Positions 23,811 through 32,457 of a stretch of DNA of 43,654 bases are shown piece after piece. Location: positions 1 to 43,654 of IMG/VR virus record IMGVR_UViG_3300019776_000691. One strand, given 5' to 3'. The translations under genes were made by a program, and so were the position numbers. Source of the DNA: a virus. Each line of letters opens with the position of its first letter. The first letter of the stretch is position 1. The notes beneath the pieces are model-generated. The model did not search any database. It was not told the DNA's origin and saw nothing but the letters and a program-made list of their open reading frames with translations.

Positions 23811-25178
23811 TCAATGCTTTTTCTGGGTCGTGCCAAAGGCGCTGGCCCAAGAGTTCTGGATCAGGGTGGGATCGTTTTCATCGGGGGCTGCGCCAGACGC
23901 CTCGACGCCAGAAACCTTGGGATTGCCCAGTGCCTGCATGGCTTGGGCAAACTGGCTATCAGCCGCCTTGGGGGGCACTGGCGCTGCGGCTTGAGGCAAA
24001 GCACCCAAAATGCCACTGGCTTGTTCGGCGCTCAGGCCGGTGGCAATGCACTGCTGCGCCAGAGCGGGATGCGTGGCAGCGGCAGGGTGGCCCAAAATGG
24101 CACTAACGCGGGTGCGTTCTGCCGTAGCGGCTTCGGCACGGGCCTTGTCCAGATCGACTTGGGTAAAACCGGCAGCCGGTGCTGCTGGGGTGGTGGATGC
24201 GGCAGGTGCAACCGGCTGCACTGCTTGGGGAGTTCCAGGAGTACTCATGGCATTGGTCTTGGATGGAGAGTGGTTGGTGGTGGGATAGATACGGGTGCGC
24301 TGCGCTGCCAGTTCGGCAATCAAGGCGTCTGTGGTGCTGATGCGACGGGCCAGTCCGGCAGCAATGGCGGCTTCGCCCATGTAGGTCTGCGCTTGGGTGG
24401 CGCGTACAGCGGCTTCGGCCATGCCCAGATGGCGGGAGACGGCCTGTACAAACATCGTGTACAGGCCATTGATGTCGGCCTGAAACGCTGCCCGAACCGA
24501 TGCAGGCAGCGGCTCGTAGGGGTTGCCGTCTACCTTGTGGGCACCGGCAAAGATGCTGGTAACGTGGATGCCGTCATTGGCCAGAGCGCGTGAGAAATCG
24601 ACATGGCGCATCACGACGCCAATGGAGCCGACATAGGCCGTGCCGGTCAGCACTACCTCGTCTGCTGCACTGGCGGCGAGGTAAGCGGCGCTGGCGGCCA
24701 TGCCATCAGCGATGGCGATCATGGGTTTGCGCCCGCGCATCTCAAACACCCGCTGTGCGTGCTCAAACGCACCAGCTACCTCACCACCGGGGGAGTCGTA
24801 TACCTGAAGCACGGCATGAACATCTGTGTTGTCCATGGCGTTTTCGACATCAGCGGCCAAATCGTTGTAGCCAATCAGCATGGTGCTGTCGGCATCCATG
24901 CGGGTGCGATGCACCAGTGCGCCCATTGCAGAGACCACGGCCACACCATCGACCACGCGATAGCCACGGTCACTGCGCACGCCACGCTGGGTGCTAAACA
25001 GTTCGGGCGCTAGGGCCTGAATGCCCTCTTGCACCACGGCCTCTGGCAGCACAATCTGCTGGTTGCCGCCCAGCAACCGGGGGCCAATGCCAGCGATAAT
25101 GGCGTCGAGCTTTTGCGGGTGCAGCAGTAGCGGGGTGTTAAACAGGCGCGCTGCCACATGGGGGTAGGACATGCTCAT
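23811..25178 (-). CDS. S49-family head maturation protease with C-terminal scaffold region
   Basis: In this 455-aa protein, residues 70-280 form a ClpP/SppA-like S49 fold. It includes DSPGG (129-133), the nucleophile motif GMAASAAY (Ser163) and TGTAYVGSIGVVM. Residues 311-455 are an Ala/Pro/Gln-rich helical region like the lambda C/Nu3 scaffold part. An in-frame ATG at Met311 (24248) could start a separate Nu3-like scaffold, but no ribosome binding site is visible there. It overlaps the portal stop by ATGA. It likely cleaves scaffold and portal during prohead maturation. Confidence 0.9.
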   Translation of the reverse strand: MSMSYPHVAARLFNTPLLLHPQKLDAIIAGIGPRLLGGNQQIVLPEAVVQEGIQALAPELFSTQRGVRSDRGYRVVDGVAVVSAMGALVHRTRMDADSTMLIGYNDLAADVENAMDNTDVHAVLQVYDSPGGEVAGAFEHAQRVFEMRGRKPMIAIADGMAASAAYLAASAADEVVLTGTAYVGSIGVVMRHVDFSRALANDGIHVTSIFAGAHKVDGNPYEPLPASVRAAFQADINGLYTMFVQAVSRHLGMAEAAVRATQAQTYMGEAAIAAGLARRISTTDALIAELAAQRTRIYPTTNHSPSKTNAMSTPGTPQAVQPVAPAASTTPAAPAAGFTQVDLDKARAEAATAERTRVSAILGHPAAATHPALAQQCIATGLSAEQASGILGALPQAAAPVPPKAADSQFAQAMQALGNPKVSGVEASGAAPDENDPTLIQNSWASAFGTTQKKH

Positions 25179-26791
25179 GGGATGGCCTCCTCCTCTGGCG
25201 GGTCGTTTTTCTTATCGTTCTTGTCGTTTTCGTTGTCGTTCTGCTGTGGTGCAGAGGCCGCCGCCCGCGTCACCGGGGTATCCCCGTTCGGGTCTAAGCC
25301 ACGGTCGAGCATCATTTGCTTTTCAATGGCTAACTGGTCGAGCACCTCTTCGACATCAAAGCCCTGTTCGGCGCATTCATGCTCCAGCGTGCTGACCATT
25401 GATTCCCGTCGAATCTTGGAAGCCGTGGCTTCCTTGACCGGATCGACCCAGCCCCGGCCACCAAAGATGAAGCGGCAGCGGGTGTAGGCGTAGCGGTTTT
25501 CGTAGAAGCCGGGAGCATCGACCAAACCGGAATTGATGGCTTCTTCCAGCCACAGCTCATAGATGGGCCGCAGCCAGTAGTCGGTCAACCAGCGACGGCG
25601 GCCATGAAAGTAGCGCCACGCCTCCAGCAAGGCGGCACGGGCGCTGGAGTAGTTGCTTTGGCTGAAGTCCTTGAGCAGCAGCTCATACGGCAGGTTCATG
25701 CCTGCGGCAATGTGGCGCAGCGTAGCCATCATGAATGCCTCAAAGGCATCATTGGGGCGACCCGGTGTGAAGCTGTTGAGGCGCGCACCAACAGGCAGCG
25801 GAATGATGGCAGCGCCCTTCAGCTTGCGAATTTGCTGCGCTTGCCTCATCGACTCATTCCACGCTTCACGCGGCTTGTCACCAAACAGAGTGCCCGCAGA
25901 TTCGGGGTCTAGGTTCGATTCCAAGAACGCCGCCACCAGTGAGTTGGCCAAGCTCGCTTCCAGCTCGTTTTGCGAGTATTTGCCCGCCATGTGGAACTCG
26001 CGCATCACCGCTGTCACAATGGGTTTTCCCCGGCTTTGACCTGTGCGTTCTTTGTCGTGCAGATGCAGCACCCGACGACGCCCCCACGGGGTAAACGCTG
26101 GCACGCGCTCCCAGCGCATTAGGTTCATCGCTTCGCTGCCCGTCAGGTGAAAGGCATCACCGGGGTGGGCGGCTTGGATGTGGTAGGCCAGTGGAGCACC
26201 GTAAAACTCCTCCTCGATGCCGCCCCGCATCCCGGCCATGCCCATCAGGCCCGGTGGGGTGCTCAAGCGGTCAGATTCGATCAGGCTCAGGCGTGTGTTC
26301 CAGCGCAGGCCCGGCCTAGGCAGCCACAGCGGCAGCGCCAAGGCGTCACCATTGACCATTGATCCACTCAAGGCCAACAAGGTCAGGCCCAGCAGGTTCA
26401 GGGTGCGGGCAGCATCACACTCGGTGGTTTCGGCCCAACTGCGGAAATGGGCCTCAGTGTTGTTGCTCCATTCGCGGGCCTGCTCTAGGCTCCAACCGAG
26501 CAGCCGGTAATCGGGCTTGGCCGATAGGCGAAGCACGGCACCGACGATGTTGTCACGCAGGGTTTGGATGCCACCGGCCACCAAGCCGTTGTTGCGGGTC
26601 AGGTCACGCGAACGGCTGGCCAAGGTGCCAAGTTCGGGCAGCAGGTCGGCATCAGCACTACCGGCAAATGGGTTCCATTCGGACAGGGCCAGATCGGTGT
26701 GTGATGCCGCTTGGTAAGCGGTCATAGCCGGGCCAGAGCGCACGGATGCAGCGGCACGCTGACTGCGGGAGAGGTGGTTCTTGCGTCCCAT
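25175..26791 (-). CDS. Portal protein, lambda gpB family
   Basis: The 538-aa protein has lambda-portal hallmarks: EWNPFAGSADADLLPELGTLASRSRDLTRNNGLVAGGIQTLRDNIVG near the N-terminus and W-rich HFRSWAETTECDAARTLNLLGLTLLALSGSMVNGDAL. It also has the active-domain block GAAIIPLPVGARLNSFTPGRPNDAFEAFMMATLRHIAAGMNLPYELLLKDFSQSNYSSARAALLEAWRYF. Its C-terminus is Asn/Asp/Lys rich (QQNDNENDKNDKKNDPPEEE). It forms the dodecameric portal vertex and begins 2 nt after gpW. Confidence 0.94.
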   Translation of the reverse strand: MGRKNHLSRSQRAAASVRSGPAMTAYQAASHTDLALSEWNPFAGSADADLLPELGTLASRSRDLTRNNGLVAGGIQTLRDNIVGAVLRLSAKPDYRLLGWSLEQAREWSNNTEAHFRSWAETTECDAARTLNLLGLTLLALSGSMVNGDALALPLWLPRPGLRWNTRLSLIESDRLSTPPGLMGMAGMRGGIEEEFYGAPLAYHIQAAHPGDAFHLTGSEAMNLMRWERVPAFTPWGRRRVLHLHDKERTGQSRGKPIVTAVMREFHMAGKYSQNELEASLANSLVAAFLESNLDPESAGTLFGDKPREAWNESMRQAQQIRKLKGAAIIPLPVGARLNSFTPGRPNDAFEAFMMATLRHIAAGMNLPYELLLKDFSQSNYSSARAALLEAWRYFHGRRRWLTDYWLRPIYELWLEEAINSGLVDAPGFYENRYAYTRCRFIFGGRGWVDPVKEATASKIRRESMVSTLEHECAEQGFDVEEVLDQLAIEKQMMLDRGLDPNGDTPVTRAAASAPQQNDNENDKNDKKNDPPEEEAIP

Positions 26792-26793
26792 CG

Positions 26794-27024
26794 TTACCCC
26801 AGCAGATAGATGGGGCCGTGGGCGAACCGACCATTGCGGCGATCCAACTCGGTGTTGATGGCGGCAATCTGGCGTTCCAGATCAGCGGTGCCTTGCTGAA
26901 ACTGCACAGAGCGGCCATTGCCAGAGGCTGCGGTGGGGCCAGTGAGACGGGCCTCTAGCGCGGCAGAGAGGCGGTCTCTTAGGCTGGTTAGCTTTTCAGT
27001 GCTGTAGTGGCTGTAGATACCCAT
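26794..27024 (-). CDS. gpW-like head-tail joining protein
   Basis: The start at 27024 gives 76 aa (MGIYSHYSTEKLTSLRDRLSAALEARL...AADLERQIAAINTELDRRNG pattern), close to lambda gpW (68 aa). The repeated helix with ERQIAAINTELDRR is typical of the family. Position between terminase-side genes and the portal is canonical. gpW binds the portal and stops DNA leaking before tail joining. The longer upstream start (27054) adds an unlikely N-terminus. Confidence 0.85.
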   Translation of the reverse strand: MGIYSHYSTEKLTSLRDRLSAALEARLTGPTAASGNGRSVQFQQGTADLERQIAAINTELDRRNGRFAHGPIYLLG

Positions 27025-27098
27025 GCACCGATAGTCAGTGCATTTTTGTGACAATCTCTAAGGATTTGTCAAAATTTTTTGCTTCCGAAGTCGGCTTT

Positions 27099-27424
27099 TT
27101 AGGCAGCGGTTGGCACTTTGGCGCACTCGGCGCGCAAGGCTTTGAGGTTGATTTTCAGCACGCTGCACGCCCTCTCAATGGCATACAGGCCAACGTGTTC
27201 GCCAGCACGGTAGCGACCCCCACAGCATCTACTGCCCACGCCGGGCCGCTAAGGTGTCGGGGCACAGTAGCCGCCGCGTCTTCTTTGGGTTTATTGGTAC
27301 CGTTCCAGCTTGCCGCTAGGGCCATCGCCTTGGCTTTGGCTGCTGCGGCTTGCGCTTCCAGTTTGGCCTGTTCTTCAGGGCTTAACACCGCTGGTAAGTT
27401 GTCTACTGTAAGTTTTTTCCACAT
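27099..27424 (-). pseudogene. Small unknown gene with a -1 frameshift at a C5 run
   Basis: From ATG 27424 the frame reads MWKKLTVDNLPAVLSPEEQAKL..., a helical Ala/Lys-rich protein. Just after PAWAVDAV it loses register at the CCCCC run 27217-27221 (GGGGG in coding sense). With one more G, the reading continues GGRYRAGEHVGLYAIERACSVLK and ends ...LRAECAKVPTAA at TAA 27099-27101, giving about 108 aa. Without the shift it ends in a 91-aa product with an implausible tail. A sequencing or replication slip in the homopolymer, a real mutation, or -1 frameshifting are all possible. The protein is not recognised. Confidence 0.6.
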
Positions 27425-27523
27425 CAAGCAGCTTGTCGTCTCTATGAGGAGGCATCAGGTCGAGTTCGCACAGTGAAAAAACTTTTTATAGCTAACTTAC
27501 CGGGGCAGGTGTCTGATAGAAAT

Positions 27524-27562
27524 AATGGCCTTGCAATCTTCTTTAATGGTTGTAAGGCCATT
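27524..27562 (-). terminator. 13-bp inverted repeat after tcmP
   Basis: AATGGCCTTGCAA (27524-27536) pairs with TTGTAAGGCCATT (27550-27562) with one G-T-type mismatch and a 13-nt loop. It lies 41 nt beyond the tcmP stop in the minus direction and is followed there by a U-rich but not pure U stretch (TATTTCT). It may terminate or attenuate transcription between the inserted pair and the head genes. Confidence 0.45.
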
Positions 27563-27602
27563 GGCACATCACATCACCTGATACTGAAACGAACCTGCAC
27601 CA

Positions 27603-28598
27603 TCAAGATATGCCGGTCTGCTCATTCAGAAGATAACTTTCTTCTGCCTGGTACTTGTCTGCGATATCTAGGTCAAATCCATCGCCTACAAAGCCAGTCT
27701 GTATATGATCCATCGGTTGATTTATCAAAGTAGCCGCCTTGTAGGCACGGTTCATTAACTTTGGAGCTTCATGGTGATCGGTCGCGTGGATCATGAAGTA
27801 CATGATCTTCCCCGGGGCAGAAGAGTCTGAGCGTTCATAGATAGGCCAGGCGGCAGCTGTGGCATACCCCAATTCACGCACGAAGCGATGACTGAACAGC
27901 TTTGCCAATTCGACAGAATTAGTGGTGTTGCGAGGCAAATCAATGTCATCACGCCCCCACCAGTCACGCAACTTTTGATCATCCTTAAGTGCAGAGATTG
28001 ATCGGGCGAGCCATCCGACTGCCAGAAAGTAGAAGATCTCGATCTTGGTGCCAGACTGCTTATAAGCAGCGATCTTACGAACTGAATCCCATTTACACTC
28101 AAAAGTGCGCTGATCAAGAAGACAGAAGGTAGCTTCCTTCTCCCTGATGGCCCCTGGAATCAGGATTTCACCGATGGATGCGTTGAAGTCACCCTGGTGT
28201 ATCTCGATTTTTCGCCCGTCACCTTGATCACGCCTGCTTTCCACCAATCGCTGTAGGTGTTTGATCTGCCGGGGTTTCATCTCGCACAAGATGAAACGAC
28301 GCATCCAAGCCGGTTGAATCTCCAGCACACGCTTAGCCGACCAAGAATCGTCGTTGTACTCCTCGACCTGCGGGCCAGAGAACCCATCGATGTAGGTTCC
28401 GTGCTTGGTTACCATGAGGAAATACTTGACGTAATTCTGGATAAGTTTAGATTTATTCTCGCTCCAGACAGCATAGCCATCTTGCTTGCTGGATTTGAAG
28501 GTTAGATTAACAATGCCATCTTTTATGGATGGAGAAGGCAAGTCGTCGCCGAACAAACCTAAGGTGCGGGTGTCCGCATCCCCGGAAACTGATCCCAT
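27603..28598 (-). CDS. tcmP: Three-Cys-motif partner protein TcmP-like
   Basis: The 331-aa protein is preceded by an AGGGAG site, which fixes the start at 28598. It contains YIDGFSGPQ (residues 69-77), the glycine-rich motif that resembles a Rossmann/methyltransferase loop. It also has LCEMKPRQIKHLQRLVE, ATFCLLDQRTFECKWDSVRKIA (with a D-Q-R-T element) and a C-terminal helical domain. These are the features of the TcmP family, which in many genomes is paired with a three-Cys DUF5131 protein. Its 5' end overlaps that gene by 40 nt. Base composition is visibly more AT-rich than the head genes, indicating acquisition as an insert. The biochemical activity is unknown. Confidence 0.82.
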   Translation of the reverse strand: MGSVSGDADTRTLGLFGDDLPSPSIKDGIVNLTFKSSKQDGYAVWSENKSKLIQNYVKYFLMVTKHGTYIDGFSGPQVEEYNDDSWSAKRVLEIQPAWMRRFILCEMKPRQIKHLQRLVESRRDQGDGRKIEIHQGDFNASIGEILIPGAIREKEATFCLLDQRTFECKWDSVRKIAAYKQSGTKIEIFYFLAVGWLARSISALKDDQKLRDWWGRDDIDLPRNTTNSVELAKLFSHRFVRELGYATAAAWPIYERSDSSAPGKIMYFMIHATDHHEAPKLMNRAYKAATLINQPMDHIQTGFVGDGFDLDIADKYQAEESYLLNEQTGIS

Positions 28599-29428
28599 GT
28601 TCTCCCTCTCAGAATGCGCCCGGCGACCGTTTTGCCGACATTGATGACCTGAATTTTTTTATTGCCCTGATAGAAATCGACTACTTTGTGGGCCGGGTAA
28701 CCATGTGGCACTTCCAAAGTGTTCGCTGGTGCCCAGTGCCCCCACTGCTTGAAATGAAAGGGTACTTTGGCTTCAGCACATTGCTTTTGGAGGCTTTCCG
28801 GCCAAGCCGGATCCATCGGGCGAGAGCCGTGACCACTTTCACCGCCAGCAATGACCCAATCAACACGAATGCCCCGCTCGTTAGGTTTCAGGTAGGACGT
28901 CAAATCGATTGCGCTCAACAATGGTTCACATGAAACGAACCGTACCGATGGCGATTCGATCTCCAGCAAATACTTCAGACGCTTGCGCGCATATTCATCA
29001 TTTTCGATGGTAGTACCGATCCAGACGTGCGATGGCAGCTGGTACCCTTTGGGTAGCAATTTTTTAACTAAGTGAATGCGCTTAGTCAAAAGAAGCCAAT
29101 CGAGCATCGGCGTTGCATCGATCAGATCTAAGAGTCTGCGGCGTGGCTCCATGAGATCTGGACGGTTTTCAAACACATCAGCCATAGATGCACAGAACAC
29201 TCGACGGCGAACGCCTTCTGCTTGAGCATCACGATTCCACTTGAGTGGTTCTTTCCAGTGATTGTCACTGAAGAAACGTCGGGAGGCATCAGCCCCCCAA
29301 ACATCTGATCCTACTCGCTTGGCCCACGACTCAGCATAGCAGTGATCACAGGCAGGCGAAACCTTCACACATCCCCACCAGGGGTTGAAGGTATGATGAG
29401 TCCATTCGATGCGAGAGTCTTTTCCCAT
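28559..29428 (-). CDS. DUF5131 / phage Gp37-Gp68 family three-Cys protein
   Basis: The 289-aa product begins MGKDSRIEWTHHTFNPWWGCVKVSPACDHCYAE. It has the C-x6-C-x2-C motif (Cys20, Cys27, Cys30) diagnostic of the Gp37/Gp68 family, thought to bind an iron-sulfur or zinc centre. It also has MADVFENRPDLMEPRRRLLDLI, DWLLLTKRIHLVKKLLP, VWIGTTIENDEYARKRL and GGESGHGSRPMDPAW, the usual order of blocks. Length is normal for the family. It starts 5 nt after the Mor-like gene, with little Shine-Dalgarno signal, so it relies on coupling. It forms an overlapping pair with tcmP. Function is unknown; a nucleic-acid-related or anti-competitor role is conjecture. Confidence 0.88.
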   Translation of the reverse strand: MGKDSRIEWTHHTFNPWWGCVKVSPACDHCYAESWAKRVGSDVWGADASRRFFSDNHWKEPLKWNRDAQAEGVRRRVFCASMADVFENRPDLMEPRRRLLDLIDATPMLDWLLLTKRIHLVKKLLPKGYQLPSHVWIGTTIENDEYARKRLKYLLEIESPSVRFVSCEPLLSAIDLTSYLKPNERGIRVDWVIAGGESGHGSRPMDPAWPESLQKQCAEAKVPFHFKQWGHWAPANTLEVPHGYPAHKVVDFYQGNKKIQVINVGKTVAGRILRGRTWDQFPGMRTPAP

Positions 29429-29432
29429 GAGG

Positions 29433-29789
29433 CTAATGAGTATAAGGGGGAACGGTAATCTCCCCAAAAGTTGGATTTGGGTCAGCAGTATGACCGGCAG
29501 CTTGACGCCCCTCCGAGATGATCCGGTACGCTGTTCGAGTAGAAACCCCATGCTTTCGTGCTACCTCAAGCAAGTTGACCCCATTGAAATCGCGCTTGAC
29601 CGCCTGCTCCACCTCTACCCGGTTGCGCACGGTAGTGCGAACATAAACACTTTGCCCACCTAGGCGCTTAACCACCCGGCGCAGCACACTATCGGCCATG
29701 TCATTGGCCCGATCCACGCCAAAGCACAGCCCAGCGGCGCGCAATTCGGCACCCAAGACATCGATCAGTTCTTCTGTGTTTTTGCTCAT
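29433..29789 (-). CDS. Mor-family transcription activator-like protein
   Basis: The start at 29789 (MSKNTEELIDVLGAELRAAG) lies 10 nt after the terminase stop and gives 118 aa. The block GGQSVYVRTTVRNRVEVEQAVKRDFNGVNLLEVARKHGVSTRTAYRIISEG matches the Mor/C family signature (GGqsvYiP...r...D..I...FnG.N..eLArkygvs...vy.ii). The C-terminal helix-turn-helix is intact. Mor proteins activate middle promoters in phage Mu. Here the gene is within a morphogenesis operon, directly before the DUF5131-TcmP pair, and may control that insert or downstream late genes. Confidence 0.85.
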   Translation of the reverse strand: MSKNTEELIDVLGAELRAAGLCFGVDRANDMADSVLRRVVKRLGGQSVYVRTTVRNRVEVEQAVKRDFNGVNLLEVARKHGVSTRTAYRIISEGRQAAGHTADPNPTFGEITVPPYTH

Positions 29790-29799
29790 ATTTTCAGAA

Positions 29800-31830
29800 T
29801 TAATACAGGCTGATAGGTGAAAAAATATCCTCTGGGCTTTTGCCCTCTTCGGGGCCTTGAAACCCTGTGGCCTGTAGCGCCACAGGCGGGACTGGTGCCA
29901 CCACCGGGGTGCTGAACAGGTCTTGAGAAGGCTGCACCACTCGCTCCAACTCCTGCCACCGGGCATCTGTCCAGCGGTGCAGTCCCAGCAGCAGTGCTGC
30001 GTGCAAGGCGTAGTTGCGGCAGTCCAGCACTTCATTGCGAGGCCGCCGCTTGACCCACTTGTAAGCTTCTTTGCCATTCACCTTGGTCAGAATGCGCTGC
30101 TCCGCCGTGAGCTGTTCGTACCACTCACGCGGTAATTCATGGCTGGTGTGTACGTAACCGGGGCCGGGAGCCTCAATTGCCAATTGGCCCAACAGCAAAT
30201 CCTTGGCCGCATCAACCCCCACCAGCCACAGCTTGATGCCTCGGGCAATCTTGCGCCCCCGGTGGTTGAGCTCTTGCAAACTGCTGGGGCCAACTACAGG
30301 CCGGTTGTCGTTGTTATCACCCCGAATAGCACGCAAGCCGGGTATCCGGTGCTGGTTCTCACGCACCCAGTGGTACACCGATTGGGTTTGGTCAGCACTG
30401 TCGATAGCGATGCCCGACAGGCCCAGACTGCCGCCATGCCATGCTTGGGGGTAGCGGCGTTGCAGGTATTCGGTCACAGGCTCCCAATCGGCTTCGTTGG
30501 CCGGGTTGCCATAAATGATGTGGTGATCCACGATCCAGCTTTCTAGCCCCCGTGCCCATGCCCAAACAGCAATCTCCCACCGGTCACGCTGCACATCCAC
30601 GCTGGCCGTCAAAATCAAGCCCCCCACTGGCACGATGCGCAGGGGGTACGGCTCCGCACGAGCTTGCAACGCATGTTCATCGCTGCGCTCACCGGCCAAC
30701 TCCCACGTTTCACCCAAGGTTTCATTGGTGAAGCTGGTCATCGGCCCCGCATCACCAGCTTGAAGCGCGCGATAGGCTTTCTCGAACTCATCTACGATGC
30801 TGGCCCAAGTGCGCTGCGGGCTGTACGCTGCCCACACATGCACACCCAGCGTCCGAGGCGGGCGGCACGGCTTGCCCTGTGCATCACACCAGATACGATC
30901 TGACCCATAGCGCATCCCCGTTTTACGGCACACCCATGCACCCGTCAGCGGCCAACCGCCCGGCAGGTAGTCTGCTTGGGTGATGGACTCATGGCAGTGA
31001 GGGCAAACATGGCGCACAGTTTCCGGCTTGCCCCGCTCCCATTTGAACCCGTGCAGCACATCCTTGCTGCCCCACTTCAAGGGATGCTCTAGCCCGCAGC
31101 GAGGGCAATCAATGTGGTAATCGAGTTGGGCGTCAGCCTCTTCTCCTGCCCGCTCAACGTGGCACAACCCCTTGATGCGTGGCGTGCTACCGCCGACAAA
31201 CTTCGGGAACGGTGCTCCTTCCAATCGCCCCTTGGCCAAGCTGCCGGGGTCGCCACTTTTCTCAATAGTCTGATCGAACGCTGACCACTCATCCAGAATC
31301 GACACCGCTACTGTGATCCGACGATAGGCCCGTGCTGCCTTTCCGCCCAATAGGTGCAACACACTATCGCGGAAAGGTTTGTACTTGATCGTCTCTTCCG
31401 TTCGCCCACCGAGCTTGCGGGATTTTTGAAGGGCCGGCACGCCACTTTCTGGGTCAAGCAGTGGGTCAATTTCGCTCTTAACGTAGCTGTCCCGGTCGTC
31501 ATCGGTGGGCTGCCACAGGGCCTGTTTGCGCCTCCGGTGGGCAATGTTGTAGCAGACGAAGGCCGTCACCATCTTCGTGTACCCCACCCTTTTAGATTTT
31601 CTGACCGCCAGCTCCTCGATGCGATCATCCGACATGAAATCCATGATGCCGATCTGAAACGGCCAAGCCACCCATCCGCCCTTCTGGTGACTGGACTCCC
31701 CAGCCAACAAAAAGTGATCTGCCGCCCAGTCACTCAGGGTTTGGGGCTTTTCGGCGCGCAGGCTGTCGAGTCCAAGGGTCACGGCGCGCTTGATTGCAAC
31801 TAAGGCTTCCTTCGCCAGAGGTGCATTCAT
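29800..31830 (-). CDS. terL: Terminase large subunit, gpA family
   Basis: This 676-aa protein is the expected size for lambda-type GpA terminases (641 aa). Blocks include LSDWAADHFLLAGESSHQKGGWVAWPFQIGIMDFMSDDRIEELAVRKSKRVGYTKMVTAFVCY and a zinc-like C-x2-C ... H-x-C-x2-C array (CPRCGLEHPLKWGSKDVLHG...HVCPHCHES). The nuclease-domain SVDVQRDRWEIAVWAWARGLESWIVDHHIIYGNP and IDSADQTQSVYHWV also fit. It cuts concatemers at cos-type or similar sites and pumps DNA into proheads. Its start overlaps the small-subunit stop by ATGA. Confidence 0.95.
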   Translation of the reverse strand: MNAPLAKEALVAIKRAVTLGLDSLRAEKPQTLSDWAADHFLLAGESSHQKGGWVAWPFQIGIMDFMSDDRIEELAVRKSKRVGYTKMVTAFVCYNIAHRRRKQALWQPTDDDRDSYVKSEIDPLLDPESGVPALQKSRKLGGRTEETIKYKPFRDSVLHLLGGKAARAYRRITVAVSILDEWSAFDQTIEKSGDPGSLAKGRLEGAPFPKFVGGSTPRIKGLCHVERAGEEADAQLDYHIDCPRCGLEHPLKWGSKDVLHGFKWERGKPETVRHVCPHCHESITQADYLPGGWPLTGAWVCRKTGMRYGSDRIWCDAQGKPCRPPRTLGVHVWAAYSPQRTWASIVDEFEKAYRALQAGDAGPMTSFTNETLGETWELAGERSDEHALQARAEPYPLRIVPVGGLILTASVDVQRDRWEIAVWAWARGLESWIVDHHIIYGNPANEADWEPVTEYLQRRYPQAWHGGSLGLSGIAIDSADQTQSVYHWVRENQHRIPGLRAIRGDNNDNRPVVGPSSLQELNHRGRKIARGIKLWLVGVDAAKDLLLGQLAIEAPGPGYVHTSHELPREWYEQLTAEQRILTKVNGKEAYKWVKRRPRNEVLDCRNYALHAALLLGLHRWTDARWQELERVVQPSQDLFSTPVVAPVPPVALQATGFQGPEEGKSPEDIFSPISLY

Positions 31831-32357
31831 GCGCTGCCCTCATCGTCCTCGTCATCAGCAGCTTGGAGCATGGCGTCGATGTCCTCGGCCACCAGCTTGG
31901 CCGTGGCCCGAATCCACTCGTTACGGGCATTGGCCATCACGGCCAGCACCGTGGTGCGGGCGTCCTCCGGCATGTCTGGACAGGCTTTGCGCAACTGGCC
32001 ATCTACCTGATCCATGCGATCCACCACCGCACTGGCGGCCCGGCCCAGTACGTCAGCCAGCAGACCAATGGGCGCGTACTCCCCTTTGGACACCGCATTT
32101 TTAAGGGCTTGGGCAATGCGCTGCTCACGCGCCAGCGCTGCACGCTCCTGCACCAAATCTAGGCCGCCGAATTCGCCCGATGAACGCCCAGCGGCTTGTT
32201 CGCGCAGCCGTTGGCAATAAGCCAATATCAGCTCCCCAAGCGCACCAGATGACGGTAATTTCCCTTCCTTCATCATGGCGCTAATGGCCTGTTGCGTTAC
32301 TCCTACAACTGTAGCAATACCTTCTTGCGTGGCCTTGCTTTCAAGGTCAATCATCAC
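31827..32357 (-). CDS. terS: Terminase small subunit, Nu1-like
   Basis: The 176-aa protein has an N-terminal helix-turn-helix (ATQEGIATVVGVTQQAISAMMKEGKLP), as in Nu1-type terminase small subunits. A long helical region (LDLVQERAALAREQRIAQALKNAVSKGEY) and an acidic C-terminus (AADDEDDEGSA) that could contact the large subunit follow. The start may be GTG 32355-32357, 7 nt after an AGGGGG site, rather than the ATG 3 nt downstream. It recognises packaging-initiation DNA, which is expected nearby but not identified. Confidence 0.85.
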   Translation of the reverse strand: MMIDLESKATQEGIATVVGVTQQAISAMMKEGKLPSSGALGELILAYCQRLREQAAGRSSGEFGGLDLVQERAALAREQRIAQALKNAVSKGEYAPIGLLADVLGRAASAVVDRMDQVDGQLRKACPDMPEDARTTVLAVMANARNEWIRATAKLVAEDIDAMLQAADDEDDEGSA

Positions 32358-32457
32358 AATACAACCCCCTTAGGAGACTTGCGCAACAGTCCGATATTGC
32401 CGCTCGAATATCCCGCACCGCCCCCGGCTGGTAAGGACCCAAGCATCACAAAGCTAC

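Noticed and set aside
22019-27054. Alternative upstream starts for head genes giving longer N-termini
   Set aside because: They read through neighbouring genes and lack ribosome binding sites; the chosen starts are supported by ATGA overlaps or short spacings.
27048-27476. Plus-strand 142-aa ORF over the gpW-tcmP gap
   Set aside because: It is the antisense of the frameshifted small gene and has Ala/Ser-rich shadow composition.
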